Below are positions 55,409-64,000 of a stretch of DNA of 64,000 bases, piece by piece. Under the pieces are notes generated by a model. The model was not told the origin of the DNA. It searched no databases and saw only the letters and a program-made list of their open reading frames with translations. The stretch spans positions 1,988,501-2,052,500 of the forward strand of contig BSDZ01000103.1 of the NCBI GenBank assembly GCA_030268105.1. Reading direction: 5' to 3'. The position numbers were made by a program, and so were the translations under genes. Each line of letters begins with the position of its first letter. Position 1 is the first letter of the stretch. Origin of the DNA: Volvox africanus. Its lineage: Eukaryota > Chlorophyta > Chlorophyceae > Chlamydomonadales > Volvocaceae.

Positions 55409-56879
55409 GATAATGTCCACCTCTGGTTTGGAGTCCTTGTTGAGTCTTTTCTGTCCTCGATGACTCTGTTCTGTTCCATGTTTCCTTGCTTCACCGGACC
55501 TTCCCCTTGGGCACCCAGCCATACAGACATACACATACAGTAAGGCGCTCTGCTACTATCCCATCCCTCTGCTAGTATCCGTATCAATGCCACTGCTGCG
55601 GTGTGTGCATACACATGTGTGTGCAACAACACTACTGCATCCCTCCATCCTCTCGTCGGATGCCTTCCAGCTTGCATCGCTTGGATGGATGCTGCCCGTT
55701 CTTACAAAGCATGTCCGATGGATGACCATGCATGACGGGCAGGTCGGTAATCAGTAAGGCAGTCATACAACATCCCGCATCATCCGGTCTTCTGTGTTGT
55801 ATTACGGTTTGATTATCATCAATGTGTTGGTCTAGGCGACCTAATAAGACAATATGGGAACATAATTAATGCATTGCTCTCTCTCTCTCTCTAGATATAT
55901 ATATGTATTGCTATATGTAGATATATGTATATGTATTGCTATATGTATATATATACATATATTGCTGTAAATATCTGTATATATATCAAAATATATTAAT
56001 TTTTACATATTTAGCTAGTTCTGCATTTAAGAATCCATGAAATTGGGTTTCTTGGTCTCATGCTGCCAGCTGTATCAATAATGCGCCAACCAATGAACGT
56101 TTGACTCAACCCGAGGAACGTGGGTAATGAGCATTGTAATAAATGGCATGACTTGTTCAGTAATAATATTTGTTGTATGGTTGGTACCTCAATGTTGGCA
56201 TGAACGACGCAAAGTGTGAGAATTGCGACGACCACAGTGGTTAGTCGGCAACCCAATATTGATATTCGGCCATTATATTACATAAATACCGGGAAGGCTT
56301 GATAATACTGCATGCGAATATCTGTGATACGTTGCTAGGGTTCATCACACTCACAAATCGATGATCTGGTGTGAGATGTACTGCATATGGGTATCACAAG
56401 TATAATATGTGCGAGGACGGCTGAATAGCTTAAGCTTTTACGAGCTCAAATCGGATTATCTTTGATATTATCATATTGAACTATATTACACTGTGATTGG
56501 CCCGAGCCAAGCCTGAGCATTATGAGCCTGTTAGATGATGATCGCCGAATGGTTAGGTTCTGATAACCGAATGCACCACATCGCATCTAATGGACTATAA
56601 GTTGTAACCTTTTTGCTCCTGAAGACTTACACTGCCTCTGAGATTGCATCCGGATGCTTGATCTATTTTGTGAGCATTCGGCATTTGGCACTTAACGCTT
56701 AGACCTGCAGATAAGTGCATGAGTGGTGAAGACGGTTTTAGGGTTACCCTCATCAATATCCATACCTGGCTTATTACCAGCATCCCATGCAGTCCACTAC
56801 GGCATGGGTGTCCAAGAAGGATGCACAGGTTCAGGAAGTAGCCATGGTAAGGGCGCCCTGGCCCTACCTAATAGACACG

Positions 56880-57016
56880 GTGTGCGTGCGTGCATGTAAG
56901 TGTGTTTGTTTGTTTGTGTTTGTTTGTGTGTGTGTATGTGTGTATGTGTGTTTGTTTGTGTTTGTTTGTGTGTGTATGTGTGTTTGTTTGTGTGTTTGTT
57001 TGTGTTTGTTTGTGTG
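56880..57016. repeat. GT/TTTG-rich microsatellite, unit 2
   Basis: Shorter version of the unit 1 tract. Confidence 0.9.
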
Positions 57017-57096
57017 GTTGGTTAGGAATCGCTGTGGTGTGCTCACCTCACACGGTAATGTGCTTGGAATAGATTTAGGTGGTCCTTCTGTGAGTA

Positions 57097-57169
57097 GGCC
57101 GTTTAGCTCAGTGGATAGAGCGTGTCCTTCCTAAGGTCAAGGTCCAAGGTTCGGCCCCTTGAACGGTCG
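57097..57169 (+). tRNA. tRNA-Arg(CCT), unit 2
   Basis: Same as unit 1, including G at position 58 of the T-loop. Confidence 0.85.
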
Positions 57170-57603
57170 TCGAGACTGTTTCATGTTGGATAATGAGTGT
57201 GTTGGTGTGTGCTGGAGAACGCTCTAGGGCCCATCTAGGTGAACCATTTTCAGGTTGGTAGCTAGGGTAGCTAGCTATAACTTAACTCATCCAGGTCGCA
57301 ATCAATCGAATGGGCATCAGCTGGACAGCTCTGTTGTGACACATGCCACCGGGCATATGCATGCCCAAGAGTCAGAACAGTGGAGGATGAGGATGTGGAT
57401 GGCTCTGGAGGGATAGATATGTTGCCTCAGAGTTGTTGGAGAGCTTTTCTCGCAAGCTTTACTACTGAGCGCCCCCTTCTTTGAGTGCGGTGTCCACGTT
57501 GTGTGCAAGTGCATTGCGTGAGCAAGTGGCCGTGGCCGCTAAGAGGCACACACCCACACACACAGCAGAGGCACATCATACCCACGCTAAAATAGACGAT
57601 TCC

Positions 57604-57701
57604 TGTGGGTGGAGGGTGTCGAACCCTCGACCTTAGGATAGCCCAAGTCACAGCGGTTTGGAGCTATGAGACCTACGCGCTAACCACTTCGCCACACCCA
57701 C
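57604..57701 (-). tRNA. tRNA-Met(CAT) with intron, unit 2
   Basis: Same as unit 1 but the D-stem is GCGA/GCGC: one pair (13-22) is lost. Confidence 0.85.
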
Positions 57702-58071
57702 CGTGCAGATAGGGCACTATCGCACAATCCCACTCTGCAAAACTACGTTGCTAGCACAATCAAGTCGGTCCGTGGCGCGTTCCGTTTGTGTCCTCCATCT
57801 CATCGTCACGCCTATCCATCTAGCTGGATATATAGCAAAGCAGAAGGGGTGTTTCATGTGTTGGTATCAACTTCCCTGCTGCCACCACAAATGAACTACG
57901 GACAAGCATGTTGCATGGCCTGATATATTCTTTGAGCAAGTCCGTACTATACTACTGCGCTCACTGGTGTTAGGTGGGGTCAGTTACCAGCTTAAACATG
58001 GTGAGGCAGGCTTTGCACCAGTTTTCACATGCACGCAGGATTTCTGTGCGTGGGTGGCATGGCTTTTCGTT

Positions 58072-58077
58072 GGTGTA

Positions 58078-58162
<85 letters not shown>

Positions 58163-58165
58163 GTT
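58072..58165. repeat. (GTATGT)n microsatellite, unit 2
   Basis: About 15 hexamers. Confidence 0.97.
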
Positions 58166-58523
58166 TGTAGGATAGGGCGGTACATCACCCGTGGCCACTA
58201 ACCTGGCAGTCCCTACCTTCCCCGGTGTTTCGGGGCACCCTCATCCAGTCTCCCACGCCAACTTCTCCGAAATCAGTGGTTTTCCCAGGTTCAGCACCCA
58301 CCACCATCATCCAGCGGAATCTGCCGAATCAACTAAGGCGTCAACTCCGCTACTGGTCAGCTCGCAGTTCACTTTAATTGGGGTCGTCACCGTCCATCGA
58401 CATGGGGGCACCCTGCCCTTTACTTTAGGGTCTTTGGTCTTTATGTGTATGTGTATGTGTATGTGTGGGGCTGAATATAGATTGGCTGCGATCGGGAACA
58501 TCTTTTGAACAGCTCCGAGTAAA

Positions 58524-58596
58524 GCTCGGTTAGCTCAGTCGGTAGAGCGTACGGCTGTTAACCGTAAGGTCGACAGTTCGAACCTGTCATCGAGCG
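58524..58596 (+). tRNA. tRNA-Asn(GTT), unit 2
   Basis: Identical to the unit 1 copy. Confidence 0.95.
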
Positions 58597-58605
58597 CGGA
58601 TGTGA

Positions 58606-58705
58606 GGGGTCGTAGCTCAAATGGTAGAGCGCCCGCTTAGCATGCGAAGCTGAGCGCCGCAGAACAATGTGCGGGAGGTAGGGGGATCGATGCCCTCCGA
58701 CTCCA
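58606..58705 (+). tRNA. tRNA-Ala(AGC) with intron, unit 2
   Basis: Identical to the unit 1 copy, again 9 nt after tRNA-Asn. Confidence 0.85.
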
Positions 58706-60176
58706 GATAATGTCCACCTCTGGTTTGGAGTCCTTGTTGAGTCTTTTCTGTCCTCGATGACTCTGTTCTGTTCCATGTTTCCTTGCTTCACCGGACCTTC
58801 CCCTTGGGCACCCAGCCATACAGACATACACATACAGTAAGGCGCTCTGCTACTATCCCATCCCTCTGCTAGTATCCGTATCAATGCCACTGCTGCGGTG
58901 TGTGCATACACATGTGTGTGCAACAACACTACTGCATCCCTCCATCCTCTCGTCGGATGCCTTCCAGCTTGCATCGCTTGGATGGATGCTGCCCGTTCTT
59001 ACAAAGCATGTCCGATGGATGACCATGCATGACGGGCAGGTCGGTAATCAGTAAGGCAGTCATACAACATCCCGCATCATCCGGTCTTCTGTGTTGTATT
59101 ACGGTTTGATTATCATCAATGTGTTGGTCTAGGCGACCTAATAAGACAATATGGGAACATAATTAATGCATTGCTCTCTCTCTCTCTCTAGATATATATA
59201 TGTATTGCTATATGTAGATATATGTATATGTATTGCTATATGTATATATATACATATATTGCTGTAAATATCTGTATATATATCAAAATATATTAATTTT
59301 TACATATTTAGCTAGTTCTGCATTTAAGAATCCATGAAATTGGGTTTCTTGGTCTCATGCTGCCAGCTGTATCAATAATGCGCCAACCAATGAACGTTTG
59401 ACTCAACCCGAGGAACGTGGGTAATGAGCATTGTAATAAATGGCATGACTTGTTCAGTAATAATATTTGTTGTATGGTTGGTACCTCAATGTTGGCATGA
59501 ACGACGCAAAGTGTGAGAATTGCGACGACCACAGTGGTTAGTCGGCAACCCAATATTGATATTCGGCCATTATATTACATAAATACCGGGAAGGCTTGAT
59601 AATACTGCATGCGAATATCTGTGATACGTTGCTAGGGTTCATCACACTCACAAATCGATGATCTGGTGTGAGATGTACTGCATATGGGTATCACAAGTAT
59701 AATATGTGCGAGGACGGCTGAATAGCTTAAGCTTTTACGAGCTCAAATCGGATTATCTTTGATATTATCATATTGAACTATATTACACTGTGATTGGCCC
59801 GAGCCAAGCCTGAGCATTATGAGCCTGTTAGATGATGATCGCCGAATGGTTAGGTTCTGATAACCGAATGCACCACATCGCATCTAATGGACTATAAGTT
59901 GTAACCTTTTTGCTCCTGAAGACTTACACTGCCTCTGAGATTGCATCCGGATGCTTGATCTATTTTGTGAGCATTCGGCATTTGGCACTTAACGCTTAGA
60001 CCTGCAGATAAGTGCATGAGTGGTGAAGACGGTTTTAGGGTTACCCTCATCAATATCCATACCTGGCTTATTACCAGCATCCCATGCAGTCCACTACGGC
60101 ATGGGTGTCCAAGAAGGATGCACAGGTTCAGGAAGTAGCCATGGTAAGGGCGCCCTGGCCCTACCTAATAGACACG

Positions 60177-60315
60177 GTGTGCGTGCGTGCATGTAAGTGT
60201 GTTTGTTTGTTTGTGTTTGTTTGTGTGTGTGTATGTGTGTATGTGTGTTTGTTTGTGTTTGTTTGTGTGTGTATGTGTGTTTGTTTGTGTGTTTGTTTGT
60301 GTGTTTGTTTGTGTG
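60177..60315. repeat. GT/TTTG-rich microsatellite, unit 3
   Basis: Variant arrangement of the same steps. Confidence 0.9.
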
Positions 60316-60395
60316 GTTGGTTAGGAATCGCTGTGGTGTGCTCACCTCACACGGTAATGTGCTTGGAATAGATTTAGGTGGTCCTTCTGTGAGTA

Positions 60396-60468
60396 GGCCG
60401 TTTAGCTCAGTGGATAGAGCGTGTCCTTCCTAGGGTCAAGGTCCAAGGTTCGACCCCTTGAACGGTCG
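60396..60468 (+). tRNA. tRNA-Arg(CCT), unit 3
   Basis: T-loop is the canonical TTCGACC (A58 present), but the anticodon loop is TTCCTAG, with G at position 38. Confidence 0.85.
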
Positions 60469-60902
60469 TCGAGACTGTTTCATGTTGGATAATGAGTGTG
60501 TTGGTGTGTGCTGGAGAACGCTCTAGGGCCCATCTAGGTGAACCATTTTCAGGTTGGTAGCTAGGGTAGCTAGCTATAACTTAACTCATCCAGGTCGCAA
60601 TCAATCGAATGGGCATCAGCTGGACAGCTCTGTTGTGACACATGCCACCGGGCATATGCATGCCCAAGAGTCAGAACAGTGGAGGATGAGGATGTGGATG
60701 GCTCTGGAGGGATAGATATGTTGCCTCAGAGTTGTTGGAGAGCTTTTCTCGCAAGCTTTACTACTGAGCGCCCCCTTCTTTGAGTGCGGTGTCCACGTTG
60801 TGTGCAAGTGCATTGCGTGAGCAAGTGGCCGTGGCCGCTAAGAGGCACACACCCACACACACAGCAGAGGCACATCATACCCACGCTAAAATAGACGATT
60901 CC

Positions 60903-61000
60903 TGTGGGTGGAGGGTGTCGAACCCTCGACCTTAGGATAGCCCAAGTCACAGCGGTTTGGAGCTATGAGACCTACGCGCTAACCACTTCGCCACACCCAC
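60903..61000 (-). tRNA. tRNA-Met(CAT) with intron, unit 3
   Basis: As unit 2, with the D-stem GCGA mismatch. Confidence 0.85.
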
Positions 61001-61370
61001 CGTGCAGATAGGGCACTATCGCACAATCCCACTCTGCAAAACTACGTTGCTAGCACAATCAAGTCGGTCCGTGGCGCGTTCCGTTTGTGTCCTCCATCTC
61101 ATCGTCACGCCTATCCATCTAGCTGGATATATAGCAAAGCAGAAGGGGTGTTTCATGTGTTGGTATCAACTTCCCTGCTGCCACCACAAATGAACTACGG
61201 ACAAGCATGTTGCATGGCCTGATATATTGTTTGAGCAAGTCCGTACTATACTACTGCGCTCACTGGTGTTAGGTGGGGTCAGTTACCAGCTTAAACATGG
61301 TGAGGCAGGCTTTGCACCAGTTTTCACATGCACGCAGGATTTCTGTGCGTGGGTGGCATGGCTTTTCGTT

Positions 61371-61371
61371 G

Positions 61372-61461
<90 letters not shown>

Positions 61462-61464
61462 GTT
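61371..61464. repeat. (GTATGT)n microsatellite, unit 3
   Basis: About 15 hexamers, first one altered (GTGTGTGT). Confidence 0.97.
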
Positions 61465-61822
61465 TGTAGGATAGGGCGGTACATCACCCGTGGCCACTAA
61501 CCTGGCAGTCCCTACCTTCCCCGGTGTTTCGGGGCACCCTCATCCAGTCTCCCACGCCAACTTCTCCGAAATCAGTGGTTTTCCCAGGTTCAGCACCCAC
61601 CACCATCATCCAGCGGAATCTGCCGAATCAACTAAGGCGTCAACTCCGCTACTGGTCAGCTCGCAGTTCACTTTAATTGGGGTCGTCACCGTCCATCGAC
61701 ATGGGGGCACCCTGCCCTTTACTTTAGGGTCTTTGGTCTTTATGTGTATGTGTATGTGTATGTGTGGGGCTGAATATAGATTGGCTGCGGTCGGGAACAT
61801 CTTTTGAACAGCTCCGAGTAAA

Positions 61823-61895
61823 GCTCGGTTAGCTCAGTCGGTAGAGCGTACGGCTGTTAACCGTAAGGTCGACAGTTCGAACCTGTCATCGAGCG
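61823..61895 (+). tRNA. tRNA-Asn(GTT), unit 3
   Basis: Identical to units 1 and 2. Confidence 0.95.
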
Positions 61896-61904
61896 CGGAT
61901 GTGA

Positions 61905-62004
61905 GGGGTCGTAGCTCAAATGGTAGAGCGCCCGCTTAGCATGCGAAGCTGAGCGCCGCAGAACAATGTGCGGGAGGTAGGGGGATCGATGCCCTCCGAC
62001 TCCA
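61905..62004 (+). tRNA. tRNA-Ala(AGC) with intron, unit 3
   Basis: Identical to units 1 and 2. Confidence 0.85.
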
Positions 62005-63476
62005 GATAATGTCCACCTCTGGTTTGGAGTCCTTGTTGAGTCTTTTCTGTCCTCGATGACTCTGTTCTGTTCCATGTTTCCTTGCTTCACCGGACCTTCC
62101 CCTTGGGCACCCAGCCATACAGACATACACATACAGTAAGGCGCTCTGCTACTATCCCATCCCTCTGCTAGTATCCGTATCAATGCCACTGCTGCGGTGT
62201 GTGCATACACATGTGTGTGCAACAACACTACTGCATCCCTCCATCCTCTCGTCGGATGCCTTCCAGCTTGCATCGCTTGGATGGATGCTGCCCGTTCTTA
62301 CAAAGCATGTCCGATGGATGACCATGCATGACGGGCAGGTCGGTAATCAGTAAGGCAGTCATACAACATCCCGCATCATCCGGTCTTCTGTGTTGTATTA
62401 CGGTTTGATTATCATCAATGTGTTGGTCTAGGCGACCTAATAAGACAATATGGGAACATAATTAATGCATTGCTCTCTCTCTCTCTCTAGATATATATAT
62501 GTATTGCTATATGTAGATATATGTATATGTATTGCTATATGTATATATATACATATATTGCTGTAAATATCTGTATATATATCAAAATATATTAATTTTT
62601 ACATATTTAGCTAGTTCTGCATTTAAGAATCCATGAAATTGGGTTTCTTGGTCTCATGCTGCCAGCTGTATCAATAATGCGCCAACCAATGAACGTTTGA
62701 CTCAACCCGAGGAACGTGGGTAATGAGCATTGTAATAAATGGCATGACTTGTTCAGTAATAATATTTGTTGTATGGTTGGTACCTCAATGTTGGCATGAA
62801 CGACGCAAAGTGTGAGAATTGCGACGACCACAGTGGTTAGTCGGCAACCCAATATTGATATTCGGCCATTATATTACATAAATACCGGGAAGGCTTGATA
62901 ATACTGCATGCGAATATCTGTGATACGTTGCTAGGGTTCATCACACTCACAAATCGATGATCTGGTGTGAGATGTACTGCATATGGGTATCACAAGTATA
63001 ATATGTGCGAGGACGGCTGAATAGCTTAAGCTTTTACGAGCTCAAATCGGATTATCTTTGATATTATCATATTGAACTATATTACACTGTGATTGGCCCG
63101 AGCCAAGCCTGAGCATTATGAGCCTGTTAGATGATGATCGCCGAATGGTTAGGTTCTGATAACCGAATGCACCACATCGCATCTAATGGACTATAAGTTG
63201 TAACCTTTTTGCTCCTGAAGACTTACACTGCCTCTGAGATTGCATCCGGATGCTTGATCTATTTTGTGAGCATTCGGCATTTGGCACTTAACGCTTAGAC
63301 CTGCAGATAAGTGCATGAGTGGTGAAGACGGTTTTAGGGTTACCCTCATCAATATCCATACCTGGCTTATTACCAGCATCCCATGCAGTCCACTACGGCA
63401 TGGGTGTCCAAGAAGGATGCACAGGTTCAGGAAGTAGCCATGGTAAGGGCGCCCTGGCCCTACCTAATAGACACGG

Positions 63477-63643
63477 TGTGCGTGCGTGCATGTAAGTGTG
63501 TTTGTTTGTTTGTGTTTGTTTGTGTGTGTGTATGTGTGTATGTGTGTTTGTTTGTGTTTGTTTGTGTTTGTTTGTGTGTTTGTTTGTGTTTGTTTGTGTG
63601 TGTATGTGTGTTTGTTTGTGTGTTTGTTTGTGTTTGTTTGTGT
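63477..63643. repeat. GT/TTTG-rich microsatellite, unit 4
   Basis: Intermediate length; carries an extra block of TTTG steps relative to units 2 and 3. Confidence 0.9.
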
Positions 63644-63724
63644 GGTTGGTTAGGAATCGCTGTGGTGTGCTCACCTCACACGGTAATGTGCTTGGAATAG
63701 ATTTAGGTGGTCCTTCTGTGAGTA

Positions 63725-63797
63725 GGCCGTTTAGCTCAGTGGATAGAGCGTGTCCTTCCTAAGGTCAAGGTCCAAGGTTCGACCCCTTGAACGGTCG
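63725..63797 (+). tRNA. tRNA-Arg(CCT), unit 4
   Basis: Canonical version: T-loop TTCGACC and anticodon loop TTCCTAA. Probably the ancestral form of the array. Confidence 0.9.
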
Positions 63798-64000
63798 TCG
63801 AGACTGTTTCATGTTGGATAATGAGTGTGTTGGTGTGTGCTGGAGAACGCTCTAGGGCCCATCTAGGTGAACCATTTTCAGGTTGGTAGCTAGGGTAGCT
63901 AGCTATAACTTAACTCATCCAGGTCGCAATCAATCGAATGGGCATCAGCTGGACAGCTCTGTTGTGACACATGCCACCGGGCATATGCATGCCCAAGAGT

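Larger units (their letters stand above)
56085..59381. repeat. tRNA array unit 2 (3,297 bp)
   Basis: Same order as unit 1. Shorter by 72 bp in the GT/TTTG tract and by about 48 bp in the hexamer tract. Begins with an H segment (about 56085-56737). Confidence 0.95.
59382..62680. repeat. tRNA array unit 3 (3,299 bp)
   Basis: Same order. H segment about 59382-60034. Very close to unit 2; differences are mostly in tract length and a few single bases (for example CGGTCGGG for CGATCGGG near 61789). Confidence 0.95.
62681..64000. repeat. tRNA array unit 4, cut by the window edge
   Basis: Continues in phase with units 1-3 (H segment about 62681-63333, microsatellite, tRNA-Arg) until the edge. The array therefore extends to the right. 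Confidence 0.93.

Noticed and set aside
55261..55677. 138-codon minus-strand frame repeated in units 1-3
   Set aside because: Overlaps tRNA-Asn and tRNA-Ala on the other strand and shows no recognisable domain; identity between units only reflects recent amplification.

Overview
This is a repeat-rich eukaryotic window, with no cellular protein-coding gene that I can support. Evidence for a eukaryote: nested Ty3/Gypsy LTR retrotransposons with chromodomain integrases (chromoviruses), 5-bp target duplications, primer-binding sites that fit initiator tRNA-Met, a predicted small intron in the retroelement leader, and intron-containing nuclear-type tRNA genes in a tandem array. The sequence alone does not fix the lineage; a fungus, alga, oomycete or other protist would all fit.

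Left and centre (1-52,665) is a stack of retrotransposons, which I name A1-A6, C, D, B2, E, F, S1 and G. Matching 5-bp target duplications allow much of the nesting to be read. B2 (family B, +) is the outermost visible element. It is interrupted by D (family B, ends at 40,068) and by a solo LTR F (43,341-51,355, GGAAG). F holds element E (43,799-50,885, ACGTG) and a 104-bp mini-element (50,924-51,027, CGAAG). D holds element C (to 5,763), element A2 (5,883-28,592, TACGA), a solo LTR S1 (30,266-38,576, AGGCC) and a second mini-element (38,679-38,767). C is broken by A1 (ends 3,072). S1 is broken by the young, apparently complete element A6 (30,915-38,386, TTTGC). A2 is broken by a rearranged block (9,143-22,487, GCTGA) made of A3, A5 and the oppositely oriented A4, and later gained a 1,909-bp tandem duplication.

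Family A elements carry LTR (about 824 bp), PBS, a leader with a predicted spliced small ORF, Gag with a zinc knuckle, a single in-frame UAG, then Pol: protease, reverse transcriptase, RNase H, integrase and chromodomain. A polypurine tract and the 3' LTR follow. Only A6 has all parts intact with LTRs that look identical by eye. The others are truncated, split or carry stop codons.

Right (52,666-64,000) is a head-to-tail array of about 3.3-kb units: three complete and a partial fourth. Each complete unit has tRNA-Arg(CCT), tRNA-Met(CAT, minus strand, intron), tRNA-Asn(GTT) and tRNA-Ala(AGC, intron), separated by microsatellites and a decayed LTR-like segment (H). The retroelement stack seems to sit inside this array, since unit 1 begins abruptly at an LTR end.

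The items most worth following up are the leader intron conserved between two element families, the UAG between gag and pol, the mini-element with a co-varying hairpin, and the tRNA array.
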